A stretch of DNA of 64,000 nt from an uncultured Eubacterium sp. (GTDB lineage: Bacteria; Bacillota; Clostridia; Lachnospirales; Lachnospiraceae), in NCBI GenBank assembly GCA_947642745.1, contig CANRTU010000004.1, positions 1-64,000 of the forward strand. The letters run 5' to 3'. Shown here one piece after another: positions 7,910-15,965 of this stretch (position 1 is the stretch's first letter; each line of letters begins with the position of its first letter). The notes beneath the pieces are model-generated. The model had not been told where the DNA came from, did not search any database, and saw only the letters and a program-made list of their open reading frames with translations. The position numbers and the translations under genes were made by a program.

Positions 7910-8816
7910 TCAGTGTAATTTAATCAGAGATATCCTTCCGCTTTATGTGGAAGACATGGTAAGTATGGAGACACGGGAGTTTGTCAGGGAACATCTGGAA
8001 CATTGTGATGCGTGTCGTGCAGAGTCTGAACATATGCGAAAATCTGCAGACGTTATCCCGGATGCCGGCATTGTTCCGCTAAAAAGAATTAAAAAAGAGT
8101 TAATGAGAAAACGCCTCCAGACTATTTTTTTTACAGCAATTCTGGCATGTGCCATAGTGACGGCTGCGTTTGGCATTTTGACATCACCTGAATTTTTTTC
8201 CTGGTCTGATAACCTGCTCAATGTTATGGATGGCTCTGATGGGAGTATTATCATCACCTTTGATCCGAAAGTGACAGGTTATAGCTGTATGGAAGAGTCT
8301 GACAATGAAACTGGAACAGAAATTTACCGTATCAATGCCTGGACTACAACCTGGGATAAATATTGGTCTGATCATGGAAAACAAAATATGGTTATACCTG
8401 CTGACGGGGAAACTGATATTCAGATTTTCTATGCCCAGAACAATGGTTCGGAAGATGTGCTGGTTTATGGGTTAAAAAATACGGAAGAAAATATCGTAAC
8501 ACTGCCAAGGGTGATTTTACTGCCATATTTCTTATCAGCCTTTTTTGCGCTTATGATACTTGCGATTCTGCGGTTGTTATTAAGAGATAAGCCGGATATT
8601 ACGGTCTGGTCTGACAGAATAATATTGTTTCCGGCTGCCTATATTGCGGCTCACCTTTGCACAAAGGGGATTCGTTTTACATCGTATTCATCACAACGGG
8701 ATTTTTGCATTATCATTCTGACCGCCATGCTGTTTTATTTTGCGATGCTGACAGGAAGAGCGCTTTATAAAGCAAAAATGGGAGCGTCCCGGAAGAAGGA
8801 TGAATGTAAACGATGA
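7902..8816 (+). CDS. Zinc-finger (HC2-type) transmembrane anti-sigma factor
   Basis: A 304-residue membrane protein. The N-terminus has the anti-sigma zinc-finger pattern (CNLIRDILPLYVEDM, then EHLEHCDACRAE), which binds the partner ECF sigma factor in the cytoplasm. A membrane helix follows near residues 72-95, then an outer domain of roughly 100 residues (about 100-198). Three more hydrophobic segments lie near 200-220, 240-255 and 262-285. The start overlaps the sigma gene by eight bases, so the two are co-translated. The four-helix layout with an extracellular insert suggests direct sensing of an envelope signal. The C-terminal family is not recognised. Confidence 0.8.
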   Translation: MSNQCNLIRDILPLYVEDMVSMETREFVREHLEHCDACRAESEHMRKSADVIPDAGIVPLKRIKKELMRKRLQTIFFTAILACAIVTAAFGILTSPEFFSWSDNLLNVMDGSDGSIIITFDPKVTGYSCMEESDNETGTEIYRINAWTTTWDKYWSDHGKQNMVIPADGETDIQIFYAQNNGSEDVLVYGLKNTEENIVTLPRVILLPYFLSAFFALMILAILRLLLRDKPDITVWSDRIILFPAAYIAAHLCTKGIRFTSYSSQRDFCIIILTAMLFYFAMLTGRALYKAKMGASRKKDECKR

Positions 8817-8933
8817 TACTTTTAAGGAGGCGGATAAAAAATCTCTATTCACACTAACGGATATTTCCGGGCTGGGTATTGTATACACTTTCTGTTTTTT
8901 TCAAAATCTGTTTTTGGATCAGGTAAAGACTTT

Positions 8934-9131
8934 AGAGCGTGTCCTAAAAATCATTCCCATGATCTGTACACCCCGGTTTACGGATCATTTATCCCGGATC
9001 TGGTCAATGTAGCCCGTTGTATCAGGCCCTTTAGGTACATCTCCAGAATCCGGAATAAATTTTCCATAAACTGTAAAGTATATCAGGCCCTTTGGGTACA
9101 TCTCATGGAAAGCATTTTTCAAACACGCTCT
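8934..9131. mobile_element. MITE-like element, copy 1
   Basis: AGAGCGTGTCCTAAAAAT at the left end is matched in inverted orientation by ATTTTTCAAACACGCTCT at the right. Inside lie two copies of a unit like ATCAGGCCCTTTRGGTACATCTC. It fills most of the gap between the anti-sigma gene and the next gene and encodes nothing. It belongs to the same family as copies near 34.2, 40.0, 43.1, 52.0 and 56.5 kb. Confidence 0.65.
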
Positions 9132-9149
9132 TAGGGAGGAACATCCAGG

Positions 9150-9464
9150 ATGAATCAGTGGGATATGAAACACAGACGCAGAAAACACAGACGTAACCAG
9201 TATCTTTTATTCACAGGGATTTTATTTTTAGCGGTTGTATCCGTAAGCGGTCTTTTGTGGTATGGTTTTGGCGGTACGGCAAAAAAGGGGCATGTTATGG
9301 AAGAAGCGCCATTTACCATTACACAAAATGAGCCGGAGGCAGAGGAAGAAATAAAGAAAAGGGAAACTTCTACTGGCGACAGACAGCAGGAAATGGAGGG
9401 AAATCAAAGCGATATACAAAATGCGGGGACAGGATGGTACAGGTTCCATCAGCGCACCAGCTGA
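9150..9464 (+). CDS. Small single-pass membrane protein of unknown function
   Basis: A 104-residue protein with start ATG at 9150 after GGGAGGAACATCCAGG. A basic N-terminus (HRRRKHRRN) is followed by one membrane helix (about 20-42) and an acidic, low-complexity tail rich in Glu, Gln and Lys. This looks like the anchor and linker of a cell-surface protein whose extracellular domain is missing. The stop may reflect truncation, because in another frame the sequence remains protein-like for a few codons (SAPADPVTQAGGRR). No family assignment is possible. Confidence 0.5.
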   Translation: MNQWDMKHRRRKHRRNQYLLFTGILFLAVVSVSGLLWYGFGGTAKKGHVMEEAPFTITQNEPEAEEEIKKRETSTGDRQQEMEGNQSDIQNAGTGWYRFHQRTS

Positions 9465-9694
9465 TCCTGTTACTCAGGCAGGCGGCAGGAGATAACAACG
9501 GACAGGAGATAACGATGATAAAAAGTTTTGAAAATCTGGGGATTTTGTCTTACCGGTGATACAATTTTTGTGATTTGTCTCATTTTCGTCCTTTCATTGA
9601 CATCAGGAAACTATGCTGATACAATCATATCAGCAAGACATTTGTTTCATGAAGGAATGTGCAGATATCCATAAAATAGAAGAGAGTACATGAA

Positions 9695-9829
9695 ATGAAA
9701 CTTACACAAAAGAGGATACTTATACTGATTGCAGTCATTATAACCGCCTTTGTTCTGGGGCGGCTGACCGTCCGGGGGATTTTAAACTTTCTGCTGGGAG
9801 GAACGATGACCGGGGGGAATTTCTTATGA
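9695..9829 (+). CDS. 44-residue single-helix membrane peptide coupled to the esterase gene
   Basis: ATG at 9695 opens a frame encoding MKLTQKRILILIAVIITAFV and 24 more residues, ending GGTMTGGNFL. It is a basic N-terminus plus one membrane helix and a Gly-rich tail. The stop codon overlaps the start of the esterase gene (TTATGA), a classic sign of translational coupling. Only a weak GAAGAGAG ribosome site precedes it. It could be a real micropeptide or a leader for the esterase. The 230 bases between the previous gene and this one show nothing definite. Confidence 0.45.
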   Translation: MKLTQKRILILIAVIITAFVLGRLTVRGILNFLLGGTMTGGNFL

Positions 9830-10803
9830 AAAATAAAGAGCAGGGCAGAGGGATATTTGTAGTTATCAGCATTGTGACATTTATCATTTCTTTTGGAATC
9901 GGAGTGGTTTCAAAACTTGTGGTTAAACCGTCATGGGCTAAAAAGTATTCAGTCCGGATGTCAGATGAAACGGGAAAGGTTTATAAAGACATTCCTTATG
10001 GAGACGGCGAAGCCAACAGGTTTGATCTGTATGTTCCCGCAGGCGGGAGAAAGGAAAGCTATGGTCTGGTCGTATATCTTCATGCAGGCGGTTTTACATC
10101 AGGGGATAAATCTGGTGATGCTGAAATACTTTCCTGGCTGTGCTCCAAAGGATATATTGCGGCAGGAATCAACTACACACTGCGAACTGACGAAAACAAC
10201 AAAAGCGTGTATTCACAGTCAATGGAAATCAAAGAGGCCATGCCAAAAGTTGTGGAAGAAGCCGGAAAAATGGGATACCACATAAACAGAATGGCAATAG
10301 CGGGCGGTTCAGCAGGCGGTACACTTGCCATGCTCTACGCTTACAGAGACGCAAAGGACGCACCCGTTCCGGTGAAGATGATGTTTGAAGCAGTGGGTCC
10401 ATCAGGCTTTAACAGGGCTGACTGGGACATATATGGACCTGACCAGGACACTGTGGAAAGCAAAAAAGCGGCGGCTGAATTGTTCAGCGTAATACGGGGA
10501 ACGGAAATAGCCCCGGATATAATTGACACACCGGAATATGATAAGCTGATCAAACCAGTCTCCGCAGTTATGTGGATTGATGAAAATTCTGTACCCAGCG
10601 TGATCGCATATGGCGTACACGACCGTGTGTGTCCGTTCAGGATTGCTGTGCGTCTGGTAAATGCCCTGAAGGAAAATGGTGTGGATTATCAGTATTTTGA
10701 AATGCCACATTCGGGGCACGGGCTTCAGAATGACGATAAGCTGTATGAACAGTATATGAACACTGTGGAGGAATATCTGGATCAATATATGTCCATGGAA
10801 TGA
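9826..10803 (+). CDS. Membrane-anchored alpha/beta hydrolase (esterase/lipase, BD-FAE-like)
   Basis: A 325-residue protein with an N-terminal membrane helix (about 8-30) that places the enzyme outside the cell. The hydrolase fold shows an oxyanion-hole motif (YLHAGGFTSGDKS, the HGGG equivalent), nucleophile elbow GGSAGG, a likely acid in VHDRVCP and catalytic His in PHSGHG. This is the esterase/lipase group related to hormone-sensitive lipase and feruloyl-esterase-like BD-FAE enzymes, acting on small ester groups such as acetyl or aromatic esters on glycans. Translation seems coupled to the 44-residue peptide before it. The exact substrate is unknown. Confidence 0.82.
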   Translation: MKNKEQGRGIFVVISIVTFIISFGIGVVSKLVVKPSWAKKYSVRMSDETGKVYKDIPYGDGEANRFDLYVPAGGRKESYGLVVYLHAGGFTSGDKSGDAEILSWLCSKGYIAAGINYTLRTDENNKSVYSQSMEIKEAMPKVVEEAGKMGYHINRMAIAGGSAGGTLAMLYAYRDAKDAPVPVKMMFEAVGPSGFNRADWDIYGPDQDTVESKKAAAELFSVIRGTEIAPDIIDTPEYDKLIKPVSAVMWIDENSVPSVIAYGVHDRVCPFRIAVRLVNALKENGVDYQYFEMPHSGHGLQNDDKLYEQYMNTVEEYLDQYMSME

Positions 10804-10924
10804 TGGGGGAAAGGAAGATACAGTCAGAGGAAGTCCGCCCCGGATGGAGGGATTCTAAAATAAGTACCTGATCAGGAATCGCCAGTTGCGGCAAATGCCG
10901 GTTCTGGCGATTGCCTGTTTTTAT

Positions 10925-10956
10925 GATATAGGAAATTCCTCCGGATTTCCTATATC
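10925..10956. terminator. Hairpin after the esterase gene
   Basis: GATATAGGAAAT and ATTTCCTATATC form a perfect 12-base stem with an 8-base loop, followed by ACAAAAAG rather than a T-run. It is a strong hairpin that could stop or stabilise the esterase transcript. Confidence 0.45.
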
Positions 10957-11031
10957 ACAAAAAGCCCTCCGGGCGGGATCGCACTGCGGCGGAGAGGAAA
11001 TATATCGCTAAAGCGATCCGCCGCAGGCGGA

Positions 11032-11060
11032 GTATCCGGCAAAGCCGGATACTTTTTTAT
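11032..11060 (+). terminator. Intrinsic terminator
   Basis: GTATCCGGC AAA GCCGGATAC forms a 9-base stem followed by TTTTTTA. It lies downstream of the esterase and fits rho-independent termination on the plus strand. Confidence 0.6.
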
Positions 11061-11377
11061 CCCTGTTTTTATTCGTCTTCTGATTTTACCTATAAAAAAG
11101 TATTTACCGGAGCGTGTCTGAAAAATGTCTTTTTATGCTGGCAGCCCTCACAGGGTTCATGACGCAGGAAGCGCTGTTTCATACGGAAGACAGCAGGCCC
11201 TGTAGAAAACCGGTATAAAAATCAGGAATACGGCTTCGCAACGGGAGCGGAGCGGCCGGAGCACAGACGCTCTCTTCCGCTCCTCAGAAAAAGACGGTAT
11301 CTTTCGTCAGTTACCAGCTTCGCCGCCCAACCGTTCCGTAAAACCTGCTTTCCCCCGGAAGTCCGGCGTATCTTTGG
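11061..11377. other. Non-coding stretch with half a MITE end
   Basis: It holds one unpaired element end (GGAGCGTGTCTGAAAAATGTC at about 11109) and GC-rich imperfect repeats. Two similar phrases, TATCTTTCGTCAGTTACCAGC near 11290 and TATCTTTGGTCAGTTACCTGC near 11370, show a local duplication of about 80 bases that overlaps the end of the next minus-strand gene. No gene is seen. Confidence 0.35.
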
Positions 11378-11851
11378 TCAGTTACCTGCCTCACCGCCCA
11401 ACCGGGTCAGTGCTTTTAGTGTCTCATCTATGTTTTCTTTATGCCAGTTTTTATATCCTCCGGCAAACTGGGTAGCGTTGAAGCCAGACATCCGCCAGTC
11501 GCTCAGCGCTTTCTGCTGGGTGGCCAGGCGGATCTCGTCATTCTTTGTCTGGATGGTGATGATCGTGTCGAGCAGTTCATCCGCCAGTGTTACTGACAGA
11601 ATTTCACTGTAAGGCAGAATCAGTGACGCATTTTTATGCAGGCTGGTCCACACAGGATCGAAGGGAAGGAAGACCAGTTCGTTTTTGCACATCTGGAGCA
11701 CACTTGTATTGCACCTTATAACAGCTGTAAAAAAAGAGACGATTCTGTCACTCAGGTTATCCGGGGCGGGACTGACGACAATGCAGCGGCCCTCCAGGGG
11801 ATCATATCCGGCTTCTCTTGTGAATTGCCATATTTTTTTTTCATTTGCCAT
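11378..11851 (-). CDS. Small cytoplasmic protein, possibly PH-like fold
   Basis: A 157-residue soluble protein with start ATG at 11851 after TAAGGAGGCAAAAT. The middle (PYSEILSVTLADELLDTIIT, then IQTKNDEIRLATQQK) alternates short beta strands and ends in a helix. This reminds me of bacterial PH-domain proteins in which a strand pair is followed by a capping helix, but that is inference from pattern only. No catalytic motif, signal peptide or membrane helix is seen. The C-terminal 35 residues (WHKENIDETLKALTRLGGE) are helical. I do not recognise the family. Confidence 0.55.
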   Translation of the reverse strand: MANEKKIWQFTREAGYDPLEGRCIVVSPAPDNLSDRIVSFFTAVIRCNTSVLQMCKNELVFLPFDPVWTSLHKNASLILPYSEILSVTLADELLDTIITIQTKNDEIRLATQQKALSDWRMSGFNATQFAGGYKNWHKENIDETLKALTRLGGEAGN

Positions 11852-12277
11852 ATTTTGCCTCCTTAATCAGATGATCATTTTTTTGAGCGTCCATTCCGCA
11901 GATGGGAACGTACAGCTGGTTTTCCGGCAGACAGGCAGGTTTCAGTACCATGCGGCACTGTGTTTGCGGGTCCGGCCCATGGAGGTGACGGCAAAGCTGC
12001 CGTCTGCGTCTGCAGGGGTGCCCGTGCCGCAGTCCGCTGGCAGGAGAAAATCGCATCCCGCCTGACTACGAAAAAATCATACGATATCCGGGGCCGTCTG
12101 TGGGCAGGACTTCCCAAATGGCGCAAATTGTTCCTGAATGGCAAAAAACGGGAGGAGCCTTACAGGCACCCTCCCGGCATGGATCTTAAATTCTTTTCGT
12201 TTCTTTCGCCTGTTTCCATATAAAACCATCCGGATCTGGTTGTGGATGAATTTCTGTCATGGCACAGACGGATGAAA
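11852..12277. other. Non-coding stretch
   Basis: Several short frames are open on both strands, but none has a ribosome site, and none resembles a known family. It may hold a decayed gene. The response regulator that would normally accompany the neighbouring GHKL kinase is not found here. Confidence 0.3.
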
Positions 12278-13627
12278 TTACGGCTTGTCTTTCACCTTCA
12301 GTTCCTGAATAAATACGCCTTCTGCCCAGCTGGTGGAGCGCATGGCGTTGGAATAACCATCCAGGATACGCTGATAACCGTGCAGACCCAGCCCCCGGCC
12401 CGCTCCTTTGGTGGAAAAGCCCTTCTTCCAGATTTTATCCGGGGAGACCGTTCCGGCGTAGGGGTTGGCTATCCGTAAAGACACAGTTCCATCCAGCGCC
12501 AGCAGGACGATCTCCACCCAGGGAGATTCCGTTTCCGATGCGGCTTCGATGGCGTTATCCAGCAGAATTCCCAGACAGCGGACAAAATCCCAGGGATCCA
12601 TTTCTACCCGTTCCACGGGATAGAGCACTTCCAGGCGGCAGTCAGTGCCCGTTTCTTCCATTTCTGTCAGTTTGGACAGCAGGAGGCTTCTCACCTGGGG
12701 GATCCGCAGATTTCCGATCTGGGCGGATGCACGGATCTTCTCCCCGATGCGCCGGTCAAAGCCTGCGTCCAGCTCCGACAAAGCGGCGCACAGTGCGTCC
12801 GTTTCCCCTTCATTTGCCTGCTGGAATAACCCTGCCAGCAGATTTTTGTAGTCATGACGGAAGGAGCGCACCTCCCAGCGGATGGCCTCCAGATCCCGCT
12901 CATAGAGCTGCTGCTGGGCGATCACATCCCGCTGGGCCTCCACTTTATGCATAGTGTCCATGTTCCTGGCCAGGTAGAGTATCAGCCCCGCCACCAGCGC
13001 CGCCTGCACTCCGACCAGCAGGCAGTAGGGGATCCTATACTCTGGCCGGACCCCGTTTTGCAGAATAAGGAATACCGACATGGCTACCGACATGGCAAAG
13101 AGCAGCGTGGCAGTCTGGAATTGCCCTGAAGTGTTTTCCAGCACCAGACGAAACCAATAGGCGAATTGCAGACGGTGCAAAAGAGCGGCGGCAGAAAACA
13201 CTGTGGAATAAATGATGGCTGTCACCATAATGTCCTGGAATGAACTTTCCGGGAGGAATCCCAGAAACAGTATCCGGGCCAGACAGGATGCGGCAATCTG
13301 GAATATGGCCGCCATGCAGGTGGCAGCAAAAGCCTGGCAGCGATTCAGACGCCACGTCCATTTTACCCAGATCGTACACATCAGCAGATTCGTTCCGGAG
13401 CCAAGGATGAGATAAAGCAGGGACGGACCTTTATCCAGAAAAAGGGGCAGACTGATGGCGGCGTTTATCAGTGGAGAGATCAGCAGGACAGGCAGTTTTT
13501 TCAGATGATGGCTCCATCTGTGCTCATTCATAATAGCGAACAGGAAGATTACCAGAATAGCGTGACCCTCAAGAGTATTATTAAACAGGCTTATGTATAC
13601 TGACAAAAGTACCTTGCAGGCAGGCAC
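12278..13627 (-). CDS. GHKL-domain sensor histidine kinase (AgrC-like)
   Basis: A 449-residue membrane kinase. I choose the GTG at 13627 because AAAGGAGGTG lies 6-8 bases before it; a longer frame exists but lacks such a site. Six or so hydrophobic segments fill residues about 10-215. A coiled linker follows, then RHDYKNLLAGL with the phosphorylated histidine, the N-box LLDNAIEAASETE, and the G-box GRGLGLHGYQRIL. This is the quorum-sensing AgrC/BlpH/NatK type, usually paired with a LytTR response regulator. No such regulator is adjacent, so the kinase is orphaned here. Confidence 0.85.
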   Translation of the reverse strand: MPACKVLLSVYISLFNNTLEGHAILVIFLFAIMNEHRWSHHLKKLPVLLISPLINAAISLPLFLDKGPSLLYLILGSGTNLLMCTIWVKWTWRLNRCQAFAATCMAAIFQIAASCLARILFLGFLPESSFQDIMVTAIIYSTVFSAAALLHRLQFAYWFRLVLENTSGQFQTATLLFAMSVAMSVFLILQNGVRPEYRIPYCLLVGVQAALVAGLILYLARNMDTMHKVEAQRDVIAQQQLYERDLEAIRWEVRSFRHDYKNLLAGLFQQANEGETDALCAALSELDAGFDRRIGEKIRASAQIGNLRIPQVRSLLLSKLTEMEETGTDCRLEVLYPVERVEMDPWDFVRCLGILLDNAIEAASETESPWVEIVLLALDGTVSLRIANPYAGTVSPDKIWKKGFSTKGAGRGLGLHGYQRILDGYSNAMRSTSWAEGVFIQELKVKDKP

Positions 13628-14150
13628 AGCGGACACCTCCTTTCTGAAGGGTATCATAGCACAGGAAACGGAAATTGTCCATGTATGAACCGGAACTCCA
13701 ACGAACAATGCCGGATTATGCAGGTTATCTGTTATTTCACGGTACGGATGGCGGACAGCTGTATATTTCCAGGACGCCGGTGAAAGGCAGACGGTTCCAG
13801 CCGCTGTTCCGTCTCCGGAAAGCTGGTAGTTCCAGGATTTCCGTACGGAAGGCTTTCATACCTTACGGGCCGGTACTTATCTGCCATCCCGGACCCGTGT
13901 CCCTGGGTCTTGTTTATGGGGCGACAGGCCCGGAAGTTTACAGATGTGTATGCTGTATGTAGCGGAAACGTATCCGGAGTTTAGATTGTAAAACGATTGA
14001 AATTATATGATGGATATAGTAAAATGAAGAAATATATTACAGAGTGGTTTTCTGGTAATTGACAAACAGGACAGAGAAAGATAAAAAGAAAGATAAAAAG
14101 AAAGATTTACGGATGAAAGATACAGGAATCAGAAGGATCAGAAATCGGAG
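13628..14150. other. Intergenic region before the large cluster
   Basis: There is an open plus frame from about 13675 to 13962 with no ribosome site and no recognisable protein. Near 14075-14110 an AGAAAGATAAAA unit repeats three times. An AT-rich stretch at 13985-14060 could contain the promoter of the large downstream cluster, but no clear -35/-10 pair stands out. Confidence 0.3.
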
Positions 14151-14203
14151 ATGAATGATAAACAAAAGATGGATACTGCCTGCCGCTTGCTTTTTATGCG
14201 CAT

Positions 14204-15637
14204 ATGCTTCAGTTTACCGGGCGGGAGTCCAGCGACAACAGATGCCGGATTTTACTGGAAGCGGTAGTAAAAGACAAAATCGGGATGTTCCTTACAGGGC
14301 AGTTACCGGAACCGGTGCCGGCCAATGTGCGGGAAACGGGTTATTTTACATCCGCATGGGAGAGTTTCCGGCAGGGAGGTCTGGAAAGTCCGGACTTTAT
14401 AACGAAAAAGGCGGTTTACCTTGCGGATGCCTCCAACGGACAGATTGTACTGATGTATCGCTCCTTTAAAGAGGCGATGGCTGTAGCGGAAGCGGATCAT
14501 GACTGGTGGGAGATCGTTATATACCCTGCGCGGAAAGATACAGCGGATGCCTGCATGTTTGAGCTGACCGGATATGAGGCGGCGGAGGGAGAGTATCCTT
14601 TTACGATACAGCCGGTGTCCGGAGAAGAAGAAGCAATGTTATATCATTTGTATACTTATTTTGGGAAACAGGGATATGGTGAAACAGATACTGGTCCGGT
14701 GGGAATGATCCGGCAGGGTACCAGCTTTCAGAACATACAGGTAGCATATACTGGTACAGGTTTGTGCTGTGTTTTAATGGATGTGAGGGGGTTTGTGGCA
14801 GGGTTTTTTGATATGGGGATAGAAAGCCTGTTTTCAAACAGGGTACTCGCAAACCGCAACCAGCTGAATTATACAGTGATGGACGCCGCATCCAACAGTA
14901 TCTATGCACAGGTACTGAATCTGGTACAGAACACGCCGTATCTGACAGTGATTGTTTCCCACTGGCATACGGATCACGAGCAGATTCTGAATGATATTGC
15001 CTATAAGTATGTGCATCAGCATCAGAATATTTATGCGAATTTCTGGCAGACGGTGTCACTGGTCTGTCCGGCAATCCGGAACGTGCCGGGGTGGGCATGT
15101 ACCCATTATGCTTCTGTGCAGGGGGCGCTGACGCTGGCGCAGAATCATCAGGCGGTGATATGTCCGTATCTTAATGCGAATCAGAATATAATAGTCAGCC
15201 AGGGGCAAAACTACTGTATTTATAAATGCGACAGGAATGACGCAAATATCCGCAAACCAGATCCGCATGACCATGGACTGAGTATGGTGATCCGCCTGCA
15301 GAGCGGCTCTACGGTATTACTGCCGGGCGACTGTGCGTACGATACGATGGCGGCCGGTAATCCGGCCAGTAGCGTCATTACAAATAATAATCAGGGATAC
15401 ACATATCTGGTGGCTTCCCATCATGGGGGAAAATATACGCACATGACAGGTGCGGGAAAATTAAATTTTATTCCGCATCCGGCGCAGGCTGGGCAGGAAA
15501 TTATATACTCTGCCAACGGGGCTGCTTACGGCATTCCGACTGCGGTCAATGTGAGGGACTACAGGGGCGCCGGCTGGCAGCCGGTTTTTCTCCAGAATAT
15601 ACCAATGCAGGGGTTGGATCACTGGATTATGATCTGA
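14204..15637 (+). CDS. Metallo-beta-lactamase-fold hydrolase, ComEC-like catalytic site (first gene of the unusual cluster)
   Basis: A protein of up to 477 residues. Residues about 1-180 are an unrecognised domain. From about 185 an MBL fold follows with HWHTDH at 253-258 (the HxHxDH zinc motif), LLPGDCAYD with Asp376, and ASHHGG with His406-407. The SHHG-type motif places it close to the ComEC/Rec2 nuclease domain group rather than to true beta-lactamases. It lacks membrane helices and a signal peptide. The ATG at 14204 has no good ribosome site. An ATG at 14151 after ATCGGAG is out of frame, so a small shift may have disturbed the true N-terminus. It leads a co-directional block to 28977. 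Confidence 0.75.
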   Translation: MLQFTGRESSDNRCRILLEAVVKDKIGMFLTGQLPEPVPANVRETGYFTSAWESFRQGGLESPDFITKKAVYLADASNGQIVLMYRSFKEAMAVAEADHDWWEIVIYPARKDTADACMFELTGYEAAEGEYPFTIQPVSGEEEAMLYHLYTYFGKQGYGETDTGPVGMIRQGTSFQNIQVAYTGTGLCCVLMDVRGFVAGFFDMGIESLFSNRVLANRNQLNYTVMDAASNSIYAQVLNLVQNTPYLTVIVSHWHTDHEQILNDIAYKYVHQHQNIYANFWQTVSLVCPAIRNVPGWACTHYASVQGALTLAQNHQAVICPYLNANQNIIVSQGQNYCIYKCDRNDANIRKPDPHDHGLSMVIRLQSGSTVLLPGDCAYDTMAAGNPASSVITNNNQGYTYLVASHHGGKYTHMTGAGKLNFIPHPAQAGQEIIYSANGAAYGIPTAVNVRDYRGAGWQPVFLQNIPMQGLDHWIMI

Positions 15638-15662
15638 AGTGTCAGGGGAGAAGCGGGGGAGT

Positions 15663-15965
15663 ATGGACATTCATAAACTGTATGACGACATACAAAGGCA
15701 GATCAGGGCAGGAAGTTTTTTACTAAGCGCACATACGACAGGTATGGAAGTTTTTATACGGTTTTGTGCGGTATTTGGCATGGACGCTGTTTTATTAAAC
15801 GGGGTGTCCTGTGCGATGGATGAAGAAAAAATTATTCTTTCAGGAATATCTGACCGGCCGGAGGATATTGTGGACGGTACGGAGATTTGTGGAAAATGCG
15901 GGGAGCTTTTACTGGATATGAAAATATTCTGCGGCGGGCAGATTTGTGCGAAGATTACAATTTGA
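15663..15965 (+). CDS. Small protein, possibly the detached N-terminus of the giant DUF6603-like protein
   Basis: ATG at 15663 follows AAGCGGGGGAGT and gives 100 residues (MDIHKLYDDIQRQIRAGSFL...). The frame ends CAKITI at 15965 and overlaps the giant gene by 20 bases. If one T of the AATTT run near 15960 is removed, the text runs straight on as KITI-EDPFRFHVDELEFLF in the next frame. This is smoother than the GTG start proposed for the giant gene. The two are therefore either overlapping genes or one gene split by a one-base frameshift. No domain is recognised in this part alone. Confidence 0.55.
   Translation: MDIHKLYDDIQRQIRAGSFLLSAHTTGMEVFIRFCAVFGMDAVLLNGVSCAMDEEKIILSGISDRPEDIVDGTEICGKCGELLLDMKIFCGGQICAKITI

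Noticed and set aside
13675-13962. Possible small gene between the kinase and the cluster
   Set aside because: No ribosome site, no recognisable domain, and it overlaps the 5' region of the kinase gene; treated as non-coding.
14155-14469. Alternative start ORF with a signal-peptide-like beginning before the MBL gene
   Set aside because: It is in a different frame from the MBL domain and stops after 104 codons; the text beyond the first 20 residues is not protein-like.
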